DNA of 64,000 nt from Nitrospira sp. CG24A (GTDB lineage Bacteria; Nitrospirota; Nitrospiria; Nitrospirales; Nitrospiraceae): positions 188,177 to 252,176 of the forward strand of contig NEWT02000035.1 in the NCBI GenBank assembly GCA_002869925.2, in the 5' to 3' direction. Both the position numbers and the translations under genes were made by a program. Shown in pieces: positions 37,117 to 48,317 of the stretch (its first letter is position 1; the number at the start of each line of letters is the position of its first letter). The notes below the pieces were generated by a model. It did no database searches, was not told the DNA's origin, and saw only the letters and a list, made by a program, of their open reading frames with translations.

Positions 37117-38135
37117 TGCAACTCTCAGAGTTCGATTTTCCGTTTGATGCTTCCCTGATTGCCACGCACCCAAGCCTTCCGCGCGATCGCGCCAGGCTGC
37201 TCGTGCTGCAGCGTGTCGACCGCTCGCTTGCCCATCGCCGCGTGGACGAACTCCCCGATCTTCTTCATCCTGGCGACCTCCTTGTCGTCAATAACACAAA
37301 GGTTATGGCCGCACGCGTGGCTGGACGGAAGCGCCCGTCCGGGGCGGAGATCGAGATCCTCTTTGTGAAGGATCTTGGCGATGCGATGTGGGAAGTCCTG
37401 ATCAAGGGAACATTTCGGCCTGGACAGATTCTTGATCTGGGTGTGGAGGCGGTTGCGGTGGTGGTTGAGCGTAGCGCCATCAGAACGACAGTTCGGGTTG
37501 AGAGTCCGATTCCGTGGTCTGAATGGCTGCGACAACATGGCCGGATGCCGCTTCCTCCTTACATAAAGCGGGCGCCGACCGACCAGGATCGAGCATGGTA
37601 CCAAACGATGTTTGCGCAGCATGAGGGCGCGATTGCCGCGCCAACTGCCGGACTCCACTTCACATCGGATTTGCTGGCCCGACTGCGACAGCGAGGGGTC
37701 GAACTGAGGGCTGTCACACTGCATGTCGGTGTTGGAACGTTCAAGCCGGTGACGGTTGATCAGATCGAAGATCATCGAATGGCAGCGGAGTGGGTCGAGG
37801 TCGGAGTAGAGGCGGTGCGTGCTATCGAACAGGCGCGCGCAACAGGAAGGCGAATTGTGGCTGTCGGGACCACGGTCGTACGCGCACTCGAAACTGCGGC
37901 TCGCGCGGATGGCCAGATCCGACCCTATCAAGGAGAGACGGATATGTTTATGACACCGGGGTTCCCGTTCAAGGCGGTGGATGCTCTTCTTACGAACTTT
38001 CACTTGCCACGGACCACATTGTTGATGCTGGTCTCCGCATTGGCCGGGACAGAACTTCTCAGACGGGCCTATGCTGAGGCGGTTCGACAGCGCTATCGTT
38101 TCTATAGCTACGGCGATGCGATGTTGATTCTTTAG
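37116..38135 (+). CDS. queA: S-adenosylmethionine:tRNA ribosyltransferase-isomerase
   Basis: QueA transfers the ribosyl moiety of SAM to preQ1-tRNA, giving epoxyqueuosine. The 339-residue protein starts MQLSEFDFPFDASLIATHP and has the family segments LLVVNNTKVMAARV, PTAGLHFTSDLL and TNFHLPRTTLLMLVSAL. It overlaps the SpoIID-like gene (TAATG). Its TAG stop opens dispersed repeat copy 6. Confidence 0.96.
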   Translation: MQLSEFDFPFDASLIATHPSLPRDRARLLVLQRVDRSLAHRRVDELPDLLHPGDLLVVNNTKVMAARVAGRKRPSGAEIEILFVKDLGDAMWEVLIKGTFRPGQILDLGVEAVAVVVERSAIRTTVRVESPIPWSEWLRQHGRMPLPPYIKRAPTDQDRAWYQTMFAQHEGAIAAPTAGLHFTSDLLARLRQRGVELRAVTLHVGVGTFKPVTVDQIEDHRMAAEWVEVGVEAVRAIEQARATGRRIVAVGTTVVRALETAARADGQIRPYQGETDMFMTPGFPFKAVDALLTNFHLPRTTLLMLVSALAGTELLRRAYAEAVRQRYRFYSYGDAMLIL

Positions 38136-38259
38136 CAGGATGCTGAAAAAGTCCGCCAGCGGCGTTCTTGTATCGTTCAGATCCTCAACGTACCCCCGAG
38201 GGTGCGCCTCCGGTCTTCACTCACTGCGGCCTTGCTGGACGGCCTTTTGAGCATCCTAC
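38135..38259 (+). repeat. Dispersed palindromic repeat, short form (copy 6)
   Basis: Begins GCAGGATGCTGAAAAAGTCC, contains the internal CAACGTACCCCCGAGGGTGCG hairpin (given in part), and ends GGCCTTTTGAGCATCCTAC. The last base of the queA stop codon is the first base of the repeat. Confidence 0.9.
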
Positions 38260-38437
38260 GACTATTTTACCATCGGCCCATTCTGTCAGGATCCCAATGA
38301 TGTATTGTGCAGAAATTGAGTTTTTTACAGACTGCTGACAGAGCCTGAAAGCCATCAGGTATTTAAGTCCGAAGGCCTCTGCTGAAGTCGTCTCAGACAA
38401 TAAGATGTGATGAACTGATGACGTATGGCGAGGGGTG

Positions 38438-39139
38438 TTACAGCAACTCGCGGTTGATCTTGATGGGGATGGTCGTTTTGAGGGATTGCGTGTAGGCCAT
38501 TAGCGCACGTTGCTGCTTTTGAAAGAGGACGTCCTGTATGGCGCGGTCTTTCGCTTCGGTAGCTTTCGCAGGGTCTGATTCTGTTTGCCGCAATGTGAGA
38601 GCTTGCGCTTCGGCAAGTTCGGCAGGAGTGAGGGCAACGGCGTCACGGATGACCATCCTGGCCTTGTTGCTCAGTACTTCCTTCGCTTCCATTGCTTCGA
38701 ATGTTGCAGGCGTCAAATGATTCGCTGCCAGGAGCTGTTTGTAGACTTCCGGATCGAATGTGCCGTTCTTTTGAAAATCAGGGATCTGCATGATGACATC
38801 ACGCAAGTCGTCGTCAGTGACAGTGAGGCCCATGTTTTTTGCCGCAATGAGCCAGGTTCGATTGTCGACCAGTTGATCCACCACTAATTGCTTGATCGTT
38901 TCGTCCTTGAATTCTCCAGGGACTTTGTCCTTATAGAAACGGTACGTATTTTCATAGGCACGCCGGAATTCATCGTGCGACACCGTGAGATTTCCGACTG
39001 AGGCGACGGCGGCGCCGGTTTGCTGCTCGCCGAATCCCCACCAACCCATGGTGATGACGAAGGTGAGGGCAATGATTCCCATGATAGATTTGATGAGCCA
39101 GGGATAGCTGTGCGACCCTTCGCGAATCAATTTGAGCAT
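38438..39139 (-). CDS. SurA-N/PpiD-like membrane-anchored chaperone domain, no PPIase domain
   Basis: A 233-residue protein with one N-terminal transmembrane anchor (IKSIMGIIALTFVITMGWWGFG) followed by a periplasmic SurA-N-like helical domain (VASVGNLTVSHDEFRRAYENTYR). This matches the N-terminal half of PpiD. The parvulin prolyl-isomerase domain is absent, so it may be a holdase-type chaperone or a shortened PpiD. It is a single-gene transcript facing queA. Confidence 0.75.
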   Translation of the reverse strand: MLKLIREGSHSYPWLIKSIMGIIALTFVITMGWWGFGEQQTGAAVASVGNLTVSHDEFRRAYENTYRFYKDKVPGEFKDETIKQLVVDQLVDNRTWLIAAKNMGLTVTDDDLRDVIMQIPDFQKNGTFDPEVYKQLLAANHLTPATFEAMEAKEVLSNKARMVIRDAVALTPAELAEAQALTLRQTESDPAKATEAKDRAIQDVLFQKQQRALMAYTQSLKTTIPIKINRELL

Positions 39140-39306
39140 GACAACCTCTGGAAATGTTCGCCTATGTGGATTCTACTCAGGGGGGCTGCACAAAGGCAAG
39201 AGACCACCGCGCCACGCACTACCATATCACGATCGAGTAGAGTTTTCGCTCATCCTGCCAAGGAAGATTGTGTACAATGTCTGACTTGCAGAAGAATGCT
39301 CTTTGT

Positions 39307-39335
39307 TTGTGCTAGGTAGTTCGATTTGTTATACT
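39307..39335 (+). promoter_or_regulatory. Sigma-70 promoter upstream of the RDD gene and mreB
   Basis: TTGTGC and TATACT are separated by exactly 17 nt, upstream of the AAGGAG site of the RDD gene. It could drive the RDD and mre-rod genes. Confidence 0.6.
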
Positions 39336-39360
39336 TTGCCTCTAATTGTAAGGAGATCCC

Positions 39361-39819
39361 TTGACAGAGGAGGTCAGAGGGGTTCAGTCAATCAGCGCCG
39401 GAGTGTATCCCAAGGCGCAGATGTTGAACCGTGGTATTGCCCGACTGATCGATTTGTTTATTGTCGCGGCAGCTGGTCAAATGCTCGTGCCGGTAGGTTT
39501 TCTTGGAGGATTGGCGTATATACTGATCGCTGATGGATTTTCCGGCGGGCGCAGTATCGGTAAACGGTTAATTGGTCTTCAGACCGTGCTTCCAGGTCAG
39601 CGTGAGGCGGCAGGCTTTCGGGAATCCATTATCCGCAATCTTCCCTTTGCGGTAGCGCACGTGGCCTTCGCTGTTCCTTATGTGGGATGGCTTATATCGA
39701 TAGCAATTGTTGCATTCGAAGCGGTATTGATTGTTGGAAATGAGCAGGGGCGGCGGTTTGGTGATGAGGTAGCCGGTACCCAAGTCTTGGATGTTGGGCG
39801 TCTGGTATCGCCTGACTGA
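39361..39819 (+). CDS. RDD-family membrane protein
   Basis: A 152-residue protein starting at TTG with AAGGAG 5-6 nt upstream. It shows the RDD pattern: Arg-Asp in NRGIARLIDLFIVAAAGQM, a conserved GGRSIGKRLIGLQTVLP segment, and two to three hydrophobic helices. The family's function is unsettled; some members affect transport. It precedes mreB by 37 nt. Confidence 0.85.
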   Translation: MTEEVRGVQSISAGVYPKAQMLNRGIARLIDLFIVAAAGQMLVPVGFLGGLAYILIADGFSGGRSIGKRLIGLQTVLPGQREAAGFRESIIRNLPFAVAHVAFAVPYVGWLISIAIVAFEAVLIVGNEQGRRFGDEVAGTQVLDVGRLVSPD

Positions 39820-39838
39820 GCGTGCCGCCGTAGTGTGA

Positions 39839-40906
<1,068 letters not shown>

Positions 40907-40927
40907 GGCTCCATCCCGAACTCCCTT

Positions 40928-41809
40928 ATGTGGATGGCTCACTCTAGTTCTCCCTACGGTACCAAACGTATTGCGCTTGCCTGCTTTGCCTTGTTGCTGG
41001 TAGCCCTTTTCCTTTTCCCCAATCAGATCCAAGGACTTTCACAGTATCTGGGTGGGCCGGTCGGATACGCCGTGAGTGTCCCACTCGAAGCCATTGCGTC
41101 CATCGATACCGGCATTGCGGATCGTTGGGAACAGTATGTGGCGTTGCAAGGAGTTCGAGAAGAGAACCAACAACTGCGGAAAGAGAACGAATGGCTACGC
41201 GGGCAACATAGCCGGTTGCGAGAGTCGGCTGCTGCGACAGAGCGATTGACGGCGTTGTTGCGATTTAAAGAACAAGCCCTTCCCACGATGGTCGCTGCGC
41301 AAGTCATCGGGCGTGATGCCACGAATCGGTATCGCACCATTATCCTTAATAAGGGCGAAAGCGATGGGATCAAGCCGGATATGGGAGTCGTGACACCTGC
41401 CGGTGTTGTTGGGCGGGTGGTGAAAACGACGGGAGTGTCTTCGGTGGTGCTCTTGGTGACTGATCCAAACAACGCCATCGCTGGTCTTATTCAGCGGACG
41501 AGGGATGAAGGCATTGTGGAGGGGACTCAGCAAGGGCTGGCCCAGCTGAAGTATATCCCGCTGTTGTCGACGCTTCGGGATGGTGATCGGGTCGTGACCT
41601 CAGGCCTCATCGGAGATTTTCCTCGAGGATTGATGATCGGGACGATTACGCACATCGACAAACAGGAAGGCGCCCTCTTCCAGTCCGCCGATCTCATGCC
41701 GGAAGTCGATGTCAGTCGTGTGGAGGAGGTGTTGGTGATTCAGACATCGTACGGGCAGTCGTCGAAGGCGGGGTCGGGCGCAGACCTGCTTGAGAAGCCC
41801 TTGCCATGA
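40928..41809 (+). CDS. mreC: Rod-shape determining protein MreC
   Basis: A 293-residue bitopic protein: a short cytoplasmic start, one transmembrane helix (IALACFALLLVALFLFP), a coiled coil (QLRKENEWLRGQHSRLRESAA) and the beta-rich MreC domain with NKGESDGIKPDMGVVTPAGVVG. It links MreB to the synthases. It overlaps mreD by ATGA. Confidence 0.96.
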   Translation: MWMAHSSSPYGTKRIALACFALLLVALFLFPNQIQGLSQYLGGPVGYAVSVPLEAIASIDTGIADRWEQYVALQGVREENQQLRKENEWLRGQHSRLRESAAATERLTALLRFKEQALPTMVAAQVIGRDATNRYRTIILNKGESDGIKPDMGVVTPAGVVGRVVKTTGVSSVVLLVTDPNNAIAGLIQRTRDEGIVEGTQQGLAQLKYIPLLSTLRDGDRVVTSGLIGDFPRGLMIGTITHIDKQEGALFQSADLMPEVDVSRVEEVLVIQTSYGQSSKAGSGADLLEKPLP

Positions 41810-42315
41810 AATTCTTCTTCTACCTTATTCTCGTGCTGCTACTCGTCCCGTTGCAGACGACGCTATTGCCACATTTGAGCGTGTGGAATATCAAACCGGA
41901 TTTGGGGCTTGTGGCCGCCGCGCTCATCGGGCTTTTCGCCGGGGAGTTGGAAGGTCTTCTCATCGGACTCACAATCGGATGGGTTCTCAATCTATTCTCA
42001 GCCGGCGAACTATGGTTGAGTCTGTTGACGAATGGAGGGGTTGGTCTCTTGGCAGGATTCCTGGGGCGGCAGGTGTCGCAAGTGACGTCGTACTCGCTGG
42101 GAGGAATGCTGTTGCTGGTATCGTTAGTGAGTGGGCTACTTGCCGCGATAAATTTCAAAGGTCTCGACATCTCTCAGGTGTGGTGGATGGCCGAGTCCAT
42201 CGTTGTTCCTCAGGCGTGTTTCGATGGGGCGGTGGGGGCGGGATGCTACTGGTTACTCTCTCGACGGTTTGATCTCACCCGCTTGAGGACCGACCGAATG
42301 GACGGTCTCTTATAA
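41806..42315 (+). CDS. mreD: Rod-shape determining protein MreD
   Basis: A 169-residue integral membrane protein with about five hydrophobic segments, in the usual place after mreC. It includes the family's NIKPDLGLVAAALIGLFAGELEGLLIG pattern (in part). It completes the MreBCD complex. Confidence 0.9.
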   Translation: MKFFFYLILVLLLVPLQTTLLPHLSVWNIKPDLGLVAAALIGLFAGELEGLLIGLTIGWVLNLFSAGELWLSLLTNGGVGLLAGFLGRQVSQVTSYSLGGMLLLVSLVSGLLAAINFKGLDISQVWWMAESIVVPQACFDGAVGAGCYWLLSRRFDLTRLRTDRMDGLL

Positions 42316-42344
42316 TGGGCGTAGCAGAATGCGACTTGTGACGC

Positions 42345-44219
42345 ATGGCAACAGCTGGTCTGCACGATTCTGAACTCGGGGAACTCCAACGCCGACTGAT
42401 CATTCTCCGCGTCGGCTTGTTGCTGGTCGTGGCGTTACTCGGACTGCAGCTTTGGAACTTGCAGATTCGAGAGGGGCCCTACTACCGCGATCTCTCGGAG
42501 AACAATCGAACACGCTCGGTCATCATGGAGCCGGCTCGAGGGCTCATTTACGATCGCAACGGGGTATTGTTGGCGAATAATGTCCCCAGCTTCACGCTCT
42601 ATGTTTCGCTTGAAGACGTGACAGATCGTGAGGGGCTCATTCGTCAGCTCACCAACCTCCTGGGGCTCGATGAGGCGCTCATAAGGAAGAAACTGACGGC
42701 TCGCGGCAGTAAACAACTGCCACGTAAAGTGAAAGATCGCTTAACCCTACGAGAAGCGACATTAATCGAGTCTCACCGTCTGGATTTGCCCGGGGTCATG
42801 GTGCAAGTCGAATCGCAACGGAACTATCCTGGCGGAACGACGGCGTCACATCTCCTGGGCTATGTCGGGGAAGTCTCGCCTGAGCAATTGGAGAAACCTG
42901 AATTTTCCGAGCTGCACCAAGGGAGCGTCGTTGGACAATATGGTGTGGAGAAGTTTTTCGATCGGCTTATGCGCGGTCAAGCCGGGCAAAAAAGCATAGA
43001 AGTCGATGCCATAGGTCATGAGAAACGAACCGTGGTAGTGGAGCAGCCTCATGCCGGAGACAATTTGTATCTCACGATTGATGTGCGGCTGCAGAAAGTG
43101 GCCGAAAATCTGTTGGGAGAAGAATCGGGCGCGATTGTCGCACTGGATCCGAGGACCGGTGATGTCCTGGCGATGGCGAGCCGTCCGGGTTTCGACCCGA
43201 ATGTCCTCTCGCGGGAGCTCACGCCGAAGCAATGGGCTGAGATCGTGCAAGACGAAAGGCGTCCCTTAAATAATCGAGCCTCGCAAGGGCAGTACCCGCC
43301 CGGTTCGGTCTACAAGGTGATGATGGCCGCTGCAGCGTTAGAAACCAAAACCGTGACCCCTTCGACAAGCATTTTCTGCAATGGAGGGTATCAGTTCGGT
43401 CGCCGTCTGTATCATGACTGGAAAGCTGGGGGGCATGGTTCAGTGGATCTCCGGCACGCGCTTGTGCAATCGTGCGACGTGTATTTCTATACGGTCGGAC
43501 AGCGGATGGGGATTGAGACCATGGCTTCCTTCGCCCATCAGTTTGGGTTGGGAGAGGAGACAGGGATTGAGCTGCCGTCTGAACGGATTGGGATTGTGCC
43601 TTCCGAGGCATGGAAAAGGAAGGCCAAGAATGAACCCTGGCTGCCTGGCGAAACGATTTCGGCATCGATCGGACAGGGCTACGTGAATGTCACTCCGTTG
43701 CAGATGGCGAGTTTGATCGGCACCGTTGCAAACGACGGCGCTATGTTTCGTCCGCGCTTGGTCCAAGCTGTGATGGATCGAGCGACGGGGGAACTCCAAC
43801 GTCGGCCTGCGGTGCTCAAGCGGACGTTGAATCTGAGGCCTGGAATCTTGCCGGTGATTAAAGAGGCGCTGGCGGGGGTCGTGAAAGAGGGGACGGCCAC
43901 AAAGGCGCAGTCGGCGCTGGTGACGATTGCCGGGAAGACTGGCACGGCCCAGATGACGGCGTTACGAACCGGTCCGGAGAAAGACATCCCGAAGAAATTT
44001 CGTGATCATGCGTGGTTTGTTGCTTTCGCTCCAGTTGAAGCGCCTACCATCGCCGTTGCGGTGCTGGGTGAGCATATGGGCCATGGAGGTTCTGCATCGG
44101 CGCCTCTCGCCAAAGAGCTGATCGAAACCTATGTGAGATTAAATCTTGACGCGCCCTCTCACGTAAAAGATGGCGCCGTCGTGCGGGTAGGGGACGCCGG
44201 AGGCCAGGGAACACGATGA
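42345..44219 (+). CDS. mrdA: Penicillin-binding protein 2 (elongasome transpeptidase)
   Basis: A 624-residue class B PBP that cross-links peptidoglycan during elongation. It has one N-terminal membrane helix (LLLVVALLGLQLWNLQI), a dimerisation domain, and a transpeptidase domain with catalytic Ser321 in SVYK and KTGT in IAGKTGTAQM. Overlapping ATGA couples it to rodA, its SEDS glycosyltransferase partner. Confidence 0.96.
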   Translation: MATAGLHDSELGELQRRLIILRVGLLLVVALLGLQLWNLQIREGPYYRDLSENNRTRSVIMEPARGLIYDRNGVLLANNVPSFTLYVSLEDVTDREGLIRQLTNLLGLDEALIRKKLTARGSKQLPRKVKDRLTLREATLIESHRLDLPGVMVQVESQRNYPGGTTASHLLGYVGEVSPEQLEKPEFSELHQGSVVGQYGVEKFFDRLMRGQAGQKSIEVDAIGHEKRTVVVEQPHAGDNLYLTIDVRLQKVAENLLGEESGAIVALDPRTGDVLAMASRPGFDPNVLSRELTPKQWAEIVQDERRPLNNRASQGQYPPGSVYKVMMAAAALETKTVTPSTSIFCNGGYQFGRRLYHDWKAGGHGSVDLRHALVQSCDVYFYTVGQRMGIETMASFAHQFGLGEETGIELPSERIGIVPSEAWKRKAKNEPWLPGETISASIGQGYVNVTPLQMASLIGTVANDGAMFRPRLVQAVMDRATGELQRRPAVLKRTLNLRPGILPVIKEALAGVVKEGTATKAQSALVTIAGKTGTAQMTALRTGPEKDIPKKFRDHAWFVAFAPVEAPTIAVAVLGEHMGHGGSASAPLAKELIETYVRLNLDAPSHVKDGAVVRVGDAGGQGTR

Positions 44220-45331
44220 TCGACCGGGGATATATGAGCCGCGGCTTCGACAATTTCGATGTTCGCTTTATCGGACTGATCTTTGCCATCCTGGGGATTG
44301 GTGTCCTGTCGATTTACAGTGTGACGCACGACCAAGGGGTTGCGTTCCCGTTTTATGCCAAACAGGTTGTGTGGATTCTGCTTGGTACGGTCGCGTTTCT
44401 TGTCATGTGGCTCTCGGACTATCATCGGATTGCGCGGTTAGCGTATCCTGCCTATGCGATTATCTTAATCCTATTGACTGTCGTGTTGTTTGAAGGCAGG
44501 AGCAGCCGTGGAGCGCAACGCTGGATTCCGATGGGTCCCTTTGCCTTCCAGCCTTCGGAATTCGCAAAGCTGGTCCTCATTTTGACCTTGGCGCACTACT
44601 ATTCACAGGCGCCTCGGGTGGGCTGGCTCCAACGAGTGGTGCTTCCGGGACTCTTGGTGTTGCCGGGGCTGCTTCTCATCCTGAAGCAGCCGGATCTTGG
44701 GAGCGGATTGAGCTTCCTGGCGATTTATGCTGCGATGCTGCTGATGGTGGGCATGCGGTCGAAGGCGGTGGGGGTCATCCTTTTATTTTCATTGATGCTG
44801 TTTCCCTTCGCCTGGGAGCTGATGTGGGGGTCATTGCATGATTATCAGCGGCAGCGCATTATGACGTTTGTCGACCCGGTCTACGATACGGGAGGCAAGG
44901 GATACCACGCCCTCCAGTCGCGGATTGCCATCGGCGCAGGAGAGTTGACGGGGAAGGGGCTCTACGGAGGGACTCAAAGCCAATTAAAGTTTCTGCCTGA
45001 GGGGCATACCGACTTTGTTTTTTCCGTGTTTGCAGAGGAATGGGGATTTCTCGGAGTGTTGGTGCTGTTGCTGTTGTTTGTCGGGCTGATCTGGCTGTCG
45101 CTAGAAGTTGTGGCTCGCGCGAAGGATCAGCTCGGTGCGCTGTTAGCCGTCGGCATCCTCTGCATGTTGTGTTTTTGCGTGGTGATCAATATCGGCATGA
45201 CGGCGGGCATGTTTCCCATCGTCGGGATTCCCCTGCCGCTGATGAGTTACGGCGGGAGTGCGACGATTATGACGATGGCATCGCTGGGCCTGCTATTGAA
45301 TGTCAAACGCCGTCGATTGAGTTTCTTTTAG
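44216..45331 (+). CDS. rodA: SEDS glycosyltransferase RodA
   Basis: A 371-residue polytopic protein of the SEDS family that polymerises lipid II with PBP2. It has about ten hydrophobic segments and the signature GRSSRGAQRWIPMGPFAFQPSE and SGLSFLAIYA, then LPEGHTDFVFSVFAEEWGF and a PLMSYGGSATI ending. It is the last gene of the mre-rod block. Confidence 0.96.
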   Translation: MIDRGYMSRGFDNFDVRFIGLIFAILGIGVLSIYSVTHDQGVAFPFYAKQVVWILLGTVAFLVMWLSDYHRIARLAYPAYAIILILLTVVLFEGRSSRGAQRWIPMGPFAFQPSEFAKLVLILTLAHYYSQAPRVGWLQRVVLPGLLVLPGLLLILKQPDLGSGLSFLAIYAAMLLMVGMRSKAVGVILLFSLMLFPFAWELMWGSLHDYQRQRIMTFVDPVYDTGGKGYHALQSRIAIGAGELTGKGLYGGTQSQLKFLPEGHTDFVFSVFAEEWGFLGVLVLLLLFVGLIWLSLEVVARAKDQLGALLAVGILCMLCFCVVINIGMTAGMFPIVGIPLPLMSYGGSATIMTMASLGLLLNVKRRRLSFF

Positions 45332-45499
45332 GGACAAGATGATTGCACGGTCTCGAATGGATCGGGATCGAAGCAAACCGCTATATGTTGGGTGCGAATC
45401 GTTGAGTTAGCGCGTCGGCGAATGGAGGCCGAACCTGGGGATTCCCCGCGTTTGTCCCGCATGTCGACGCGACGATTCTACGGAATGGAAGGAGTCGGT

Positions 45500-47020
45500 A
45501 TGGGACTAGAAATTGCGATTACAGTTTCACGGGAGGAAACTCGTGTTGCGGTATTGGACGGCGGAGTCGTCACGGACCTCTTTGGGGACCGTGCGAAACA
45601 CAAGGACTTCGTCGGGAACATCTATAAAGGAAAAGTGGCGAAAGTGCTGCCCGGCATGCAGGCGGCATTTGTCGACATAGGTCTTGCGAAGGCGGCGTTC
45701 ATGCACGTGTCTGATCTGTCCTTGGATTCCGAGCCAGGCGATACCCTTGTCGATGCGGATGAGGAAGACAAGGATGCCGACAAAGACGGGGATATGCTGG
45801 GTCCTCGGCGCCAAAGCTCCAAGCCGATCGAGCAGCTGTTGAGCGAAGGGCAAGAGCTGATGGTGCAGATTTCCAAGGGGCCGATCGGCACAAAAGGCTC
45901 ACGCGTGACAACGTATGTGTCGCTCCCGGGCCGGTATCTCGTGTTTATGCCCAACGTGGAACATATCGGTGTATCACGCCGGATTGCCCGAGATGAGGAG
46001 CGGGCTCGACTGAAGGACATTATGAAGCGCGTGCGGCAACCAGGTTGCGGATACATTGTCCGCACCGTGAGTGAAGGGGTCAAAGAAGACGAGTTGCGTT
46101 CCGATGTCGACTTTTTGCACGTGCTTTGGCAGGACATTCTGGCGAAACGTGAGCAGAAAGGCTCGCCGGCCTTGCTTCATGCCGACCTGAGTCTGAGTTT
46201 TCGCGTTGTGAGAGATCTTTTCGGGAAGAAAGTCGATCGATTATGGATCGATTCGCGCGAGGAGTACCAGGCGGTTCGCGATTTCGTGCAGCGATTCTCG
46301 CCGGAGCAAACGTCACGCATTCATTTGTACGACAAAGATGAAAGTCTCTTCGATCATCTAGGCGTGGAGCAGGAGATGGCGCGGGCTCTCAGCCGCAAAG
46401 TCTGGCTGAAGTCAGGCGGGCATCTTGTGATCGATCATACGGAAGCGATGACCGTTATCGACGTCAATACTGGACGGTTCGTGGGGAAGCGCGATCAGGA
46501 AGAAACCATTCTTCGAAACAATCTGGAGGCGGCAAAAGAAGTAGCGTATCAGATGAAGTTGCGCGGGATAGGCGGCATCATTATCGTCGACTTTATCGAC
46601 ATGGAACGAGAGAAAAATCGTGACAAAGTGTACCACGCGTTGCTCGATGCGATGTCGACCGACAAGGCCCGCACTCGAGTGTCTCGAATCTCAGACTTGG
46701 GATTGATCGAGATCTCTCGTGAACGGGTGAGAGAGGACCTCCTCCGCTCGCTCTCCGAGCCCTGCCACTATTGTGAGGGACGAGGCTATACGAAGTCTCC
46801 GACCACGGTGGCCTATGAGATATTCCGCGATGTGCGTCGGATCGGCAGCAGCCCTGAGCCTCAGCGGATCGTCATCGGCGCGCACCCTTCAGTCGTCGGG
46901 TTGTTGCAAGATGAAGAACGGCAGGGGCTTGAGGCTGTGGAGCGCGAGTGTGTGGCAAAAATCATTGTGATGCCGGACGAACACTTGCACCTGGAACAGT
47001 ACGATCTCGCGGTTCTCTAA
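45500..47020 (+). CDS. rng: Ribonuclease G
   Basis: An endoribonuclease of the RNase E/G family, ~506 residues, without the long RNase E C-terminal scaffold. It has the S1 domain (DFVGNIYKGKVAKVLPGMQAAFVDIG), the metal-site core VIDVNTGRFVG and IIIVDFIDMEREKNRDKV, and the zinc-link CHYCEGRG. The S1 domain contains an acidic insert (DEEDKDADKDGD). The ATG at 45500 with GGAAGGAG upstream is chosen over the earlier open frame. Confidence 0.95.
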   Translation: MGLEIAITVSREETRVAVLDGGVVTDLFGDRAKHKDFVGNIYKGKVAKVLPGMQAAFVDIGLAKAAFMHVSDLSLDSEPGDTLVDADEEDKDADKDGDMLGPRRQSSKPIEQLLSEGQELMVQISKGPIGTKGSRVTTYVSLPGRYLVFMPNVEHIGVSRRIARDEERARLKDIMKRVRQPGCGYIVRTVSEGVKEDELRSDVDFLHVLWQDILAKREQKGSPALLHADLSLSFRVVRDLFGKKVDRLWIDSREEYQAVRDFVQRFSPEQTSRIHLYDKDESLFDHLGVEQEMARALSRKVWLKSGGHLVIDHTEAMTVIDVNTGRFVGKRDQEETILRNNLEAAKEVAYQMKLRGIGGIIIVDFIDMEREKNRDKVYHALLDAMSTDKARTRVSRISDLGLIEISRERVREDLLRSLSEPCHYCEGRGYTKSPTTVAYEIFRDVRRIGSSPEPQRIVIGAHPSVVGLLQDEERQGLEAVERECVAKIIVMPDEHLHLEQYDLAVL

Positions 47021-47078
47021 AGATTGTGACTCTCGTGTTGCACGCCTCACACAATCTTCTTGTGCCCAGACTGCGGGG

Positions 47079-48242
47079 GTGGATTGCTCTCCTAAGGATT
47101 CGGGTACGCCTTCCGGTCAGCTCATGACAAGACCGATGTTAGAGCATTGGCTCTGTCTACGGGCGATCGATGGAGTGGGAGACCTGACGATAGTTCGGTT
47201 AGTCCGCGCCTGGCGCTCTCCCGAAGCTGTCCTATGTGCTTCCCGCGACGAGTTGATTCAGAGTGGATGTAGCCCGCTATTAGCAGATGCGATACGGCGC
47301 GGACCTGATCGTTCCTCCAGCAGAAGTATCGAACGTGAGATCCAGGCGATCGAGCGTGAGCACGTTGAAGTCCGGAGCGTGTTGGATTCTCGATATCCTG
47401 CGCGGCTGAACATGATTGCGGACCCTCCTCCACTCTTATATATCACAGGCACATTGACTGAGCAGGATGAGCTGGCGGTGGCCATCGTGGGTGCGCGGCG
47501 TGCGACGGCAGCTGGACGTGCCGTAACCGAAGAGTTGAGCCACGACTTGGCAGAAGCAGGTATGACGGTGGTGAGCGGGCTGGCGCGTGGGATTGATGCG
47601 GCGGCCCATCGAGGCGCGCTTGCCGCAGGTGGGCGTACCATTGCGGTGCTGGGATGCGGGATCGATCGAACGTATCCATCGGAACATGAGCAGTTACGTC
47701 GGCAGATTGAGGAGCGGGGCGCAATTGTATCTGAGGTGGCGATGGGTGTGGCCCCTCACAGCCATCATTTCCCTCGGCGAAATCGCATCATCAGCGGATT
47801 GTCCCTGGGGGTGATTGTGACGGAGGCGGCTGTCGGCAGCGGATCGTTGATTACTGCAAGATTGGCCGCTGAGCAAGGCCGAGAGGTGTTCGCCGTTCCT
47901 GGCTTTGTGAAGCAAGATACCAGTCGTGGGACAAATGCACTACTCAAAGAGGGTGCGGCCTTGATCGAATGCGCACAGGATGTCATTGACGCGTTGTTGC
48001 CACAGCTGGAGCCGGCGCTACGAGTACGTGTGCAGCCTTCTTGTGAGAAGAAGGTATCCGGCGATCCTTTAGGTAAAGAAGAACAGTTGGTGTATGATGC
48101 CTTGTCGTATGACCCCAGTACTGTGGATGATGTGGTTGCCTCTACACGCTTATCTGTATCTATCGTGATAGGGTTGCTCTTGTCCCTGGAGCTTCGACAG
48201 CAAGTTACACAGCTACCGGGACAGCGGTATCTTCGAACATAA
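47079..48242 (+). CDS. dprA: DNA processing protein DprA
   Basis: DprA loads RecA on incoming single-stranded DNA during transformation. The 387-residue product starts at GTG, has an N-terminal helical domain and the Rossmann-like DNA-binding fold: VAIVGARRATAAGRAVTEEL, VVSGLARGIDAAAHRGAL and FPRRNRIISGLSLGVIVTEAAVGSGSL (parts). A winged-helix C-terminus follows. topA is next; dprA-topA is a common order. Confidence 0.94.
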   Translation: MDCSPKDSGTPSGQLMTRPMLEHWLCLRAIDGVGDLTIVRLVRAWRSPEAVLCASRDELIQSGCSPLLADAIRRGPDRSSSRSIEREIQAIEREHVEVRSVLDSRYPARLNMIADPPPLLYITGTLTEQDELAVAIVGARRATAAGRAVTEELSHDLAEAGMTVVSGLARGIDAAAHRGALAAGGRTIAVLGCGIDRTYPSEHEQLRRQIEERGAIVSEVAMGVAPHSHHFPRRNRIISGLSLGVIVTEAAVGSGSLITARLAAEQGREVFAVPGFVKQDTSRGTNALLKEGAALIECAQDVIDALLPQLEPALRVRVQPSCEKKVSGDPLGKEEQLVYDALSYDPSTVDDVVASTRLSVSIVIGLLLSLELRQQVTQLPGQRYLRT

Positions 48243-48317
48243 TTATCGAACAGTTGCACGGACGTGCATTATTTGGTACGGATGAGAGGGGTACCCTCGT
48301 AGCGAATCGGAGTCTTC

